From NCBI GenBank assembly GCA_021845835.1, contig JAJZVE010000252.1:1-6760 (forward strand): a stretch of DNA of 6,760 nucleotides, written 5' to 3'. The translations under genes were made by a program, and so were the position numbers. The notes under the pieces were generated by a model. It searched no databases. It saw only the letters and a program-made list of their open reading frames with translations, and was not told the DNA's origin. This document shows, piece after piece, positions 1-6,318 of the stretch (positions are counted from its first letter, which is position 1; each line of letters opens with the position of its first letter). Origin of the DNA: Pseudomonadota bacterium. Lineage in GTDB: Bacteria > Pseudomonadota > Alphaproteobacteria > Acetobacterales > Acetobacteraceae.

Positions 1-980
1 ACGGTGATCGCCTCGGCAACGCTGAAACGCCCCTCCAGCGCCGGGCGCGCATCGGGCGTGTCGAACGCGACCGCGCCGCCGCGCACCGTGTCCCACAACA
101 GCGGCTTGCCGCTCTCCGGATCACGCAGATAATAGCCGTCCGGTCCCACCAGATACGGGGAGGCGGTGCGGTCGCGCAGGAACGCCAGGTCCAGCGCATC
201 ACGCGGATGCTCGAACAGCAGCGTGTGAACCAGGGCGAGCAGGAAGGCGGGATCGGTCTTTGGCCGGATCGGCACCCATTCGGCCGAGCACGCGGCGGTT
301 GGCGACAGATGCGGCTCGATCTGCACGCGCCTGACGCCGCGGATGCGCGCGTCCGCGTGCCGCCGTACCGCGCAGACGCCGCCGGACACCTCCGCGTTGT
401 TGCCGCAGGAAATGATGTAGCGCGTGTGCACCGTATCGGCGCAGACGGTGAAGCCGCGGTGCCAGAACTCGCCGTAGAGATGCTCGGAATGGACGCATTT
501 CACGCCCTGGCCGGAGCCGAAGCTGTAGTCGATCGGCCCCCAGGCGGCGAGGAAGGCGGGAAACGTGCCCATGTAGTTCTGCGGCGTGCCGCCGTGGCCG
601 AACGTGGCGGCGACCCGCGGCAGCCCGGCCTCGTCCAGCAGCCCGCGGGCGCGGATGTCATTGAGGCGCGCCGCGATGGCGTCCAGCGCCTCGTCCCATG
701 AGATCGGCACGAAACCGGGATCCTCGTCGCGTCCCTTGCGCGGATTGGTGCGCTTCATCGGCGTCAGCACGCGATGCGGATTGTACGTCTTCTGCACCAG
801 CCCGAATGCCTTGACGCAGACGCGGCCGAGGCCCGGATGCACGGCGGCGGCGGCGTGGCAGGGTTCGATGCGGGTGGCAACGCCGTTCTCCACCCGCACC
901 CGCATCAGGTCGGGACCGGCGACGCAGTTGTAGCAGTAGCTCGGGACGCTCTGTACGGGTGCGGCGCTGGCGGCGGACAT
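1..980 (-). CDS. padB: Molybdopterin oxidoreductase, probable large subunit of phenylacetyl-CoA:acceptor oxidoreductase (3' end outside window)
   Basis: The frame is open from an ATG at 980-978 to the window edge, giving 326 N-terminal residues. It reads as a DMSO-reductase-superfamily catalytic subunit. An N-terminal iron-sulfur segment has Cys16, Cys19 and Cys55 (CYNC, then GRVCVK). It is followed by PISWDEALD, a GHGGTP stretch, KCVHSEH with Cys162 as the likely molybdenum ligand, YIISCGNN near residue 188, and the pterin-binding-type stretch WVPIRPKTDPAFL. The wording resembles, from memory, PadB of Thauera/Azoarcus, which oxidises phenylacetyl-CoA by four electrons to phenylglyoxylate and CoA. 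The PaaK-type ligase directly upstream supports this. AAGGAGG at 992-986 sets the start and overlaps the ligase stop codon; the gap between the genes is 11 bases. No twin-arginine signal is visible, so a cytoplasmic location is likely. The third cysteine of the usual CxxCxxxC is replaced (Pro23-Asp24). The substrate could instead be another arylacetyl-CoA. The superfamily is certain; the substrate is inferred. Confidence 0.8.
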   Translation of the reverse strand, partial: MSAASAAPVQSVPSYCYNCVAGPDLMRVRVENGVATRIEPCHAAAAVHPGLGRVCVKAFGLVQKTYNPHRVLTPMKRTNPRKGRDEDPGFVPISWDEALDAIAARLNDIRARGLLDEAGLPRVAATFGHGGTPQNYMGTFPAFLAAWGPIDYSFGSGQGVKCVHSEHLYGEFWHRGFTVCADTVHTRYIISCGNNAEVSGGVCAVRRHADARIRGVRRVQIEPHLSPTAACSAEWVPIRPKTDPAFLLALVHTLLFEHPRDALDLAFLRDRTASPYLVGPDGYYLRDPESGKPLLWDTVRGGAVAFDTPDARPALEGRFSVAEAIT

Positions 981-991
981 CGCGGCCTCCT

Positions 992-2371
992 TCACCCCTT
1001 GCGGCGCAGGTCGCGCACGCGCACGGCCTTGCCCAGCGAGCGCGGCAGCACGCCCGGCTCCCGCACCGCCACGGCGGCGCTGAGGCCGATCAGCGCCTTG
1101 ATGCGGTGTGCAACGTCATGCTCAAGCATCGTGTAATCCGCCGCCGGCAGCAGCGGATCGGCCTCCAGCTCGACCGTCAGCGTGTCCATTGTGCCCTTGT
1201 GCTCGACCACCAACTGGTAATGCGGGCTGGCGCCCGGCACGCCGACCAGCGCCGCCTCGACCTGCGACGGATAGACGTTGACCCCGCGGATGATCAGCAT
1301 GTCGTCGCTGCGCCCGGTGATGCGCATGATCCGCACATGCGTCCGCCCACAGGCGCAGGGCGCCGGATCGAGGCGGGTGATGTCGCGGGTGCGGTAGCGG
1401 ATCATCGGCAGGGCCTGCTTGGTCAGCGTGGTGATGACCAGTTCGCCCGCCGCGCCCGCCGGCAGCCGTGCGCCGGTCTCGGGATCGACCGTCTCGAAGA
1501 TGAAGTGGTCCTCCCATCCGTGCAGCCCGTCCTGGGCCGCGCACTCCACCGCGACGCCCGGCCCCAGCACTTCCGACAGGCCGTAGACATCGCGCGCGAC
1601 GATGCCGAGCCGGGCGGTGAGTTCGGCGCGCATCCCCTCCGACCACGGCTCGGCGCCGAACAGGCCGAGACGCAGCGGGCCGCCACGCAGATCGACGCCC
1701 TCCCGCTCCGCCACCTCGGCGAGATTGAGGGCGTAGGAGGGCGTCGCGCACAGCACGTCGGCGGCGAAGTCGCGCAGCAGCACCACCTGCCGCTCGGTGC
1801 CGCCGCCCGAGGCCGGAACGACGGTGGCGCCGAGCCGCTCCGCGCCGCCGTGCAGGCCGAGCCCGCCGGTGAACAGGCCGTAGCCGTAGGCGTTGTGGAT
1901 CACGTCGCCCGGCAATGCGCCGGCGGTGGCGAGGCAGCGCGCCATCAGCTCCGCCCAGGTATCGAGATCGCCGCGCGTGTAACCGACCACCGTGGGCCGG
2001 CCGGTGGTGCCCGAGGAAGCGTGCAGCCGCAGCACGTCCGTGCGCGGCACGGCGAACAGGCCGAACGGATAGGCGTCCCGCAGATCCGTCTTCAGGCTGA
2101 ACGGAAACAGGGCGAGATCGTCGAGGCTGCGCAGATCCTCCGGCCGAACGCCGAGCGCGTCGCATTTCGCGCGATACGGTGCGACCCGCTCATAGGTGCG
2201 CCGCAGCACCCCGCGCAGCCGCTCGAACTGCAACGCGGCGAGCGCGTCGCGCGACAGGGTCTCGACCGGCGGCTGGAAGCGATAGCCGGGCGCCGCGGTC
2301 GCGGCCGGACTGTCCCCGCGCCCGGCGCCGGCGCTGCCGTCCCCCAGGGCGCGCGGCAACGTCGTGCTCAT
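992..2371 (-). CDS. paaK: Phenylacetate-CoA ligase (AMP-forming), PaaK family
   Basis: This 459-residue adenylate-forming enzyme activates an arylacetate, most likely phenylacetate, to its CoA thioester using ATP. Visible signatures are ETLSRDALAALQFERLR (37-53), the phosphate-binding loop SSGTTGRPT (119-127), YGLSE (263-267), GEL at 309-311, RYRTRD (325-330), the C-x-CGR pair typical of PaaK (339-343), the hinge GRSDDMLIIRGVNVYPSQ (353-370) and a C-terminal catalytic lysine in SLGK (Lys448). PaaK proteins are usually near 430-440 residues; the extra length is an Ala/Gly/Pro-rich stretch of about 28 residues at the N-terminus. The start is supported by GAGGAAA at 2385-2379, 7 bases upstream. 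It is the second gene of a leftward operon after a FlK-like thioesterase and just before a PadB-like Mo enzyme, so it probably feeds anaerobic alpha-oxidation rather than the aerobic epoxidation pathway. It lacks the length of benzoate-CoA ligases (over 500 residues). Indoleacetate or a substituted phenylacetate are possible alternative substrates. Confidence 0.92.
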   Translation of the reverse strand: MSTTLPRALGDGSAGAGRGDSPAATAAPGYRFQPPVETLSRDALAALQFERLRGVLRRTYERVAPYRAKCDALGVRPEDLRSLDDLALFPFSLKTDLRDAYPFGLFAVPRTDVLRLHASSGTTGRPTVVGYTRGDLDTWAELMARCLATAGALPGDVIHNAYGYGLFTGGLGLHGGAERLGATVVPASGGGTERQVVLLRDFAADVLCATPSYALNLAEVAEREGVDLRGGPLRLGLFGAEPWSEGMRAELTARLGIVARDVYGLSEVLGPGVAVECAAQDGLHGWEDHFIFETVDPETGARLPAGAAGELVITTLTKQALPMIRYRTRDITRLDPAPCACGRTHVRIMRITGRSDDMLIIRGVNVYPSQVEAALVGVPGASPHYQLVVEHKGTMDTLTVELEADPLLPAADYTMLEHDVAHRIKALIGLSAAVAVREPGVLPRSLGKAVRVRDLRRKG

Positions 2372-2483
2372 GCGCCTGTTTCCTCGATCATGCGATCCAT
2401 CCGACCCTGCCCGTCCAGACCACGGCTGCGGACGACGTTCCTGGGCATCTCCCCTCCCCTGCCGCTGGCGCCGGCATTCCGAC

Positions 2484-2891
2484 TCACCCGGTCGCAGCCT
2501 TGGCGATCTTGGCCCGCAGGCGCTGCTTTGTTTTTTCCATATCGACGACGAAGCGGGTGTGCCGACCGCGGGCGACTTCCTCCACCGCGTCGTGCGCCAC
2601 CACGTCCAGCACCACCCGCCGCCCCTCGACCGCGGTGACGGTGACGCTGATGCGCACCTCCATGCCGAGGGGGGTGGCGGCGGAGTGGACGAAATCGGCG
2701 CCGGTACCCACCGAGTCCTCCCCCGGATCGCAATGCTGCAGCAGCAGGTTGCGGCAGGTGAACTCGATGTCGCGCAGCACTTCCGGGGTGCCGTAGATGC
2801 GCAGGTCCTCGCCCATGAAGTCGATGGTGCGCGACCGGTCGACGATACGGGTTTCGGTACGCGAAATGCCTGGGCGCAGCGTCTCTTTCAT
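2484..2891 (-). CDS. Hotdog-fold acyl-CoA thioesterase, FlK (fluoroacetyl-CoA thioesterase)-like
   Basis: A 135-residue single-domain hotdog protein. It aligns without gaps to remembered FlK sequence through the active-site region: Thr35, Glu43, Gly62 and His69 fall at a constant offset of 7 from FlK Thr42, Glu50, Gly69 and His76, and the stretches PGEDSVGT, HSAATP, VEGRR and VAHDAVEE have close FlK counterparts. The catalytic triad is therefore complete, which predicts thioester hydrolysis. Relative to FlK, about six residues of the substrate-lid region (residues 25-35) are missing. The chosen start has AGGAGGA 6 bases upstream (2904-2898). An in-frame upstream start at 3002 would add 37 residues unlike the family and has no such site. 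It is the first gene of the leftward operon, with 112 bases to the ligase. In this context it may hydrolyse an arylacyl-CoA intermediate, or recycle CoA from dead-end thioesters; its true substrate cannot be told from sequence. Confidence 0.85.
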   Translation of the reverse strand: MKETLRPGISRTETRIVDRSRTIDFMGEDLRIYGTPEVLRDIEFTCRNLLLQHCDPGEDSVGTGADFVHSAATPLGMEVRISVTVTAVEGRRVVLDVVAHDAVEEVARGRHTRFVVDMEKTKQRLRAKIAKAATG

Positions 2892-2897
2892 GCACGA

Positions 2898-2904
2898 TCC
2901 TCCT
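2898..2904 (-). promoter_or_regulatory. Ribosome-binding site that fixes the thioesterase start
   Basis: AGGAGGA on the minus strand, 6 bases before the ATG at 2891. It argues against the longer frame that begins at 3002, because the upstream start has no comparable site. Confidence 0.75.
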
Positions 2905-3016
2905 GCCGGGCGGCACGCGGTCCGCAACCGGGTCCTTAAATTCATCGAAAGGCTTACCGCTTTACCGGTTTCCGGCCCGAGCGTCGACCGCACCCTGCGC
3001 ACGGAAAAATCCGGCT

Positions 3017-3036
3017 GCCTTGATCTAGATCAAGGC
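3017..3036. promoter_or_regulatory. FNR/FixK/AadR-type operator (perfect 20-bp palindrome)
   Basis: GCCTTGATCTAGATCAAGGC is identical to its own reverse complement over all 20 bases. The core at 3020-3033, TTGAT-CTAG-ATCAA, matches the FNR-family consensus TTGAT-N4-ATCAA exactly. Regulators of this family (FNR, FixK, and AadR in Rhodopseudomonas benzoate degradation) switch on genes when oxygen is low, which suits oxygen-sensitive benzoyl-CoA reductase. The centre (3026.5) lies about 135 bases from the thioesterase start and 210 bases from the oah start, so it could serve one or both operons. Which promoter it activates is not shown by the sequence. Confidence 0.85.
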
Positions 3037-3236
3037 CACGCGCCGCCATCGGGGCCAAACGGGGTATCCAGCGATCAACGGTATTCCGGCACGACAATGC
3101 GCCCGACACGGGCGGCTCGGGAGGGGCGACGATGGCGGCGGCAGCCAACCACCTGACCATGACGGCCCCCGCCGCCGCGCCGGCTCCGACGCGCCGTGCC
3201 GTTCTCGTCCCCGTCGCCTGACAGGAGCAACGCCCG

Positions 3237-4370
3237 ATGCCCGACTCCACCGCCGCCGTCGCCGAGCGCACCCGACCCGCCACGCTGGTCGAACACACGC
3301 TGGTCGCCGACCTGTCGTTCCCCGGATTGCGGGTGGAGAAGCGCCCGGCCCGGCTGCCGGACGGCACGGTCGTTGCCGGCCTCTACAACAGCTGGATCAT
3401 CCTGGATAACCCGAGCCAGCTCAATTCCTACACCACCGAGATGGTCAAGGGCGTGATCCTGGCGTTCCGCGCCGCCTCGGCGGCGCGCGACGTGGTGGCA
3501 GTGGTGTTCACCGCCAGCGGCGACCGCGCCTTCTGCACCGGCGGCAATACCGCCGAATACGCCGAATACTACGCCGGCAATCCGCAGGAATACCGGCAGT
3601 ACATGCGGCTGTTCAACGACATGGTCTCCTCGATCCTCGGCTGCGACAAGCCGGTCGTGTGCCGCATCAACGGCATGCGCATCGGCGGCGGGCAGGAGAT
3701 CGGCATGGCCTGCGATTTCTCGATCGCGCAGGACCTTGCCCGCATCGGCCAGGCCGGCCCCAAGCACGGCTCGGCGGCGATCGGCGGCGCCACCGACTTC
3801 CTGCCGCTGATGATCGGCATGGAGCGCGCGATGGAATCCGGCACGCTGTGCGAGCACTGGTCGGCGCACAAGGCGTACCGCCTCAACATGCTGCACGACA
3901 TCGTGCCGGCGCTGAAGGTCGATGGCGAATTCGTGCCCAACCCGCTGGTGATCACCGACCGCGTGCTGGACGAATGGGGCCGCTTCGCGCTCGGCGAGCC
4001 GAAGACCGGCGCGGCGCTGGCCGAGGGCAAGCGCGTGCTGGCGCGCGGCACCGTCGATCTGTCGCTGCTCGACCAGAAGGTGGAAGCGCTCTGCGGCAAG
4101 CTGATGCTGACCTTCCCGGAGTGCCTGACGAAAAGCCTGGAGGAGCTGCGCAAGCCGAAGATCGAGACGTGGAACCGCAACAAGGAGGATTCGCGGGCCT
4201 GGCTCGCGCTCAACATGATGGCCGAGGCGCGCGCCGGCTTCCGCGCCTTCCATGAAGGGCCGCGCAACAACCGCGAAATCGACTTCCTGGCGCTGCGCCG
4301 CGCGCTGGCACAGGGCGCACCGTGGTCCGAGGATCTGGTGGAAAGCCTGAAGCCGCGCGCGGACGGCTGA
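3237..4370 (+). CDS. oah: 6-oxocyclohex-1-ene-1-carbonyl-CoA hydrolase (ring-opening hydrolase)
   Basis: This 377-residue crotonase-superfamily enzyme hydrates and hydrolytically opens the ring of 6-oxocyclohex-1-ene-1-carbonyl-CoA, giving 3-hydroxypimelyl-CoA in the benzoyl-CoA pathway. Length and sequence fit the Oah/BamA family. Characteristic stretches are NSWIILDNPSQLNSYTTEM (51-69), the oxyanion-hole segment FCTGGNTAEYAEYYAGNP (99-116), INGMRIGGGQEIGMACDF (144-161) and GQAGPKHGSAAIGG (171-184). Glu154 matches the first catalytic Glu of crotonase (GGGxE). The position of the second Glu is Gly174, and the GQxGPKxGS wording recalls MenB. The C-terminal third beyond the crotonase core is typical of this family. 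AGGAGC at 3223-3228 supports the start. It is the first gene of the rightward operon; the 2-base gap to dch implies co-translation. Expression is probably anaerobic, through the upstream FNR-type site. Confidence 0.96.
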   Translation: MPDSTAAVAERTRPATLVEHTLVADLSFPGLRVEKRPARLPDGTVVAGLYNSWIILDNPSQLNSYTTEMVKGVILAFRAASAARDVVAVVFTASGDRAFCTGGNTAEYAEYYAGNPQEYRQYMRLFNDMVSSILGCDKPVVCRINGMRIGGGQEIGMACDFSIAQDLARIGQAGPKHGSAAIGGATDFLPLMIGMERAMESGTLCEHWSAHKAYRLNMLHDIVPALKVDGEFVPNPLVITDRVLDEWGRFALGEPKTGAALAEGKRVLARGTVDLSLLDQKVEALCGKLMLTFPECLTKSLEELRKPKIETWNRNKEDSRAWLALNMMAEARAGFRAFHEGPRNNREIDFLALRRALAQGAPWSEDLVESLKPRADG

Positions 4371-4372
4371 CC

Positions 4373-5143
4373 ATGAGCGACGCCCCGGTCCGGGTCTGGC
4401 GCACGCACGGCACGGCACTGCTGCGCCTGCGCCTCGCGCGCCCCAAGGCCAACGTCCTGGATGCGGCAATGGTGGCGGCGCTGGACGCCGCGCTGACGGC
4501 CGAACTCGGCCGGGGCGCACCGCTCGCGGTGCTGATCGACGCCGAGGGACCGCATTTCAGCTTCGGCGCCAGCGTCGAGGAGCATCTGCCGGAGGCCTGC
4601 GCCGCCATGCTGCATGGCTTCCATGCGCTGCTGCTGCGGCTGCTGGACGCGCCGGTGCCGGTGCTGTTCGCGGTGCGCGGACAATGCCTCGGCGGCGGGC
4701 TGGAACTCGCGCTCACCGGCACCCGTATCTTCGCTTCGCCTGACGCGATGCTCGGCCAGCCGGAGATCCGGCTCGGCGTGTTCGCCCCCGCCGCCTCCGC
4801 CCTGCTGCCCGAGCGCATCGGCCGCCCGCAGGCGGAGGCGATGCTGCTTGGCGGACGCAGCCTCGATGCCGAGGCGGCGCACGCCGTCGGGCTGGTGCAG
4901 GCGATCGCAGCGGACCCGGAGGCTGCGGCGACGGAGTGGTTCGCCACCCACCTCGCCGACAAAAGCGCCGCCGCGATTCGCTGCGCGATGGCCGCGGCGC
5001 GCGGCGACCTGGTGGCACGGGCACGCACGCGGCTCGCGGAACTCGAAGCACTTTACCTCAATGATCTGATGCGGACCCGTGACGCAGTGGCCGGGCTGCA
5101 GGCCTTCCTCGACAAACGCACGCCAAGTTGGGAGCACCGATAG
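4373..5143 (+). CDS. dch: Cyclohexa-1,5-diene-1-carbonyl-CoA hydratase
   Basis: This 256-residue crotonase-fold hydratase adds water to cyclohexa-1,5-diene-1-carbonyl-CoA, the product of benzoyl-CoA reductase, to give 6-hydroxycyclohex-1-ene-1-carbonyl-CoA. Recognisable family wording includes RLARPKAN (20-27), AEGPHFSFGASVEEH (57-71, with an oxyanion-hole residue), GQCLGGGLELA (103-113), FGVFAPAAS-like GVFAPAAS (135-142), and the C-terminal EALYLNDLM and LDKRTPSWEHR. Both crotonase catalytic glutamates are present: Glu111 (GGGLE) and Glu131 (GQPE), 20 residues apart as in crotonase. I chose the ATG at 4373, two bases after the oah stop, because it matches the N-terminus of known Dch (MS..VKVW-like). 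A GTG at 4322 would place 17 unrelated residues inside oah. No strong ribosome-binding site precedes it, which suggests translational coupling to oah. The stop is 2 bases before bcrC. Confidence 0.95.
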   Translation: MSDAPVRVWRTHGTALLRLRLARPKANVLDAAMVAALDAALTAELGRGAPLAVLIDAEGPHFSFGASVEEHLPEACAAMLHGFHALLLRLLDAPVPVLFAVRGQCLGGGLELALTGTRIFASPDAMLGQPEIRLGVFAPAASALLPERIGRPQAEAMLLGGRSLDAEAAHAVGLVQAIAADPEAAATEWFATHLADKSAAAIRCAMAAARGDLVARARTRLAELEALYLNDLMRTRDAVAGLQAFLDKRTPSWEHR

Positions 5144-5145
5144 TC

Positions 5146-6318
5146 ATGGGCACCGCCACCCGCGAGATCATCGACCGTTGCCAGGCGCTGTTCGACGACC
5201 TGAATTTCTCCTACGCGCGTGAATGGAAGGCTGCGGTGCCCGGGCGCATCGTGGTTGGCTACATGCCATTTTACGTGCCGCGCGAACTGATCCACGCCGC
5301 CGGCGGCCTCGCGCTCGGCGTGCTGGGCGGCGGCGACCAGTTGGAGGTGATCCAGGGCGACGCCTACTACCAGAGCTACATCTGCCGCATCCCGCGCTCG
5401 ACGATCGAGCTCGGCGTCACCAACCGGCTCGACTTCGTCGATGCCATGCTGTTCCCGTCGATCTGCGACGTGATCCGCAACCTCTCGGGCATGTGGAAGA
5501 TCATGTTCCCGAAGGTGCGCAGCCGCTACTTCGACGTGCCGCAGAACTACAGCGACTCCGTGGGCGGAAGCTACTACATCTACGAACTGAACGAGCTGCG
5601 CGACATGCTGGCCGATGTCAGCGGGCGCCCGGTGACGGACGAGGCGATCCGCGCCTCCATCACGCTTTACAACGAAAACCGCGCGCTGGTGCGCGAGGTC
5701 TACGCCTTCCGCGCCCGCCATCCCTGGAAGGCGCCGTCGTCCGAGGTCTATCTGCTGATGCGCGCCGGCATGATCCTGGCGGTCGAGGAGCACAGCCGCC
5801 TGCTGCGCGAGTACCTCGCCGCCGCGGCGGTGGAGGACCGGCCGCGGCGCGACAATTCGCGCGTCGTCGTCAGCGGCGCCTTCTGCGAGCAGCCGCCGCT
5901 CAACCTGATCAAGTCGATCGAGCTGTCCGGCTGCTACATCGTCGATGACGACTTCATGCTGGTAAACCGCTGGGAACGCTCGGACGTGCCGCTGGAGGGC
6001 GATCCGATCGCAAACCTCGCCGACGCCTACCTGCACAATTCGGCGAGCATCGCGGCGAAGTACGAGCCCGACGTGGCGCAGAAGGGTCTCTATCTGGTCG
6101 ATGCGGTGAAGCGCACGCGGGCCGAGGGCGTGATCTTCGCCATGCCGAGCTTCTGCGACCCGGCACTGCTGGAGCGGCCGATGCTGCAGCGCGTGCTGAG
6201 CGCGCACGACATCCCGTACATCGCCTTCAAATACGCCGAGAACTCCGGCCAGATGCAGCCGATCCGCGAGCAGGCCGGCACCTTCGCCGATTCCATCAAG
6301 CTGTGGAGCACCCAATGA
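5146..6318 (+). CDS. bcrC: Benzoyl-CoA reductase subunit C (class I, Thauera type)
   Basis: This 390-residue protein of the 2-hydroxyglutaryl-CoA dehydratase HgdB/FldB-like family is one of the two subunits forming the substrate-binding, iron-sulfur half of ATP-dependent benzoyl-CoA reductase. BcrA and BcrD form the ATP-driven electron activator. The complex reduces benzoyl-CoA to cyclohexa-1,5-diene-1-carbonyl-CoA using ferredoxin and ATP. Near-diagnostic stretches are GYMPFYVPRELIHAAG (38-53), GGGDQLEVI (61-69), YYQSYICRIPRSTIELG (74-90), FPSICDVIRNLSGMWK (103-118), FCEQPPLNLIKSIELSGCYI and PSFCDPALLERPML. Cys80, Cys107, Cys247, Cys263 and Cys337 are visible, and some of them should bind the cluster. 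It matches BcrC/BadD more closely than Azoarcus BzdN-type subunits. The ATG at 5146 gives the family N-terminus (GTATREII); a TTG at 5128 is rejected because GGGAG (5130-5134), the likely ribosome-binding site, would lie inside the gene. Its stop overlaps the bcrB start as ATGA. Confidence 0.97.
   Translation: MGTATREIIDRCQALFDDLNFSYAREWKAAVPGRIVVGYMPFYVPRELIHAAGGLALGVLGGGDQLEVIQGDAYYQSYICRIPRSTIELGVTNRLDFVDAMLFPSICDVIRNLSGMWKIMFPKVRSRYFDVPQNYSDSVGGSYYIYELNELRDMLADVSGRPVTDEAIRASITLYNENRALVREVYAFRARHPWKAPSSEVYLLMRAGMILAVEEHSRLLREYLAAAAVEDRPRRDNSRVVVSGAFCEQPPLNLIKSIELSGCYIVDDDFMLVNRWERSDVPLEGDPIANLADAYLHNSASIAAKYEPDVAQKGLYLVDAVKRTRAEGVIFAMPSFCDPALLERPMLQRVLSAHDIPYIAFKYAENSGQMQPIREQAGTFADSIKLWSTQ

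Larger units (their letters stand above)
2892..3236. other. Divergent intergenic control region
   Basis: These 345 bases separate the leftward phenylacetate operon from the rightward benzoyl-CoA operon and must hold both promoters. I see a perfect FNR-type palindrome at 3017-3036 and an AT-richer patch at about 2931-2970, on the side of the leftward operon, where its start of transcription could lie. I also see a 29-codon open frame at 3132-3221 with a ribosome-binding site. No convincing sigma-70 -35/-10 pair, terminator or RNA gene could be assigned. The weak -10-like GGTAAA (2966-2961, minus) is only suggestive. Longer open frames crossing this area on either strand look like GC-rich by-products. 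Confidence 0.7.

Noticed and set aside
207..701. Plus- and minus-strand frames within 199-701
   Set aside because: The minus-strand Mo-enzyme frame is continuously open here with clear motifs, so the other frames are shadows.
2372..2483. A possible terminator between thioesterase and ligase
   Set aside because: I found no GC stem followed by a T run on the minus strand; the genes are likely in one transcript.
959..2638. A 559-codon open frame on the plus strand
   Set aside because: It lies antisense to the ligase and thioesterase, has a composition dominated by Arg, Gln, His and Ala, and shows no family motifs; it is a by-product of GC-rich coding on the other strand.
3065..3078. A second FNR-like site downstream of the palindrome
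   Set aside because: Only the half ATCAA (3074-3078) matches; the facing half is TATCC, which is too far from TTGAT.
3552..3572. Short tandem repeat (gccgaatac twice) in oah
   Set aside because: It encodes the AEYAEYY stretch that belongs to the Oah family's conserved active-site segment, so it is a coding feature and not a repeat element.
3075..4520. A 481-codon minus-strand frame opposite oah
   Set aside because: Oah is unmistakable on the plus strand; the antisense product has low-complexity composition and no recognisable domain.
5053..6315. A 420-codon minus-strand frame opposite bcrC
   Set aside because: It mirrors the bcrC codons, is rich in His, Arg and Ala, and has no domain or ribosome-binding site I can support.
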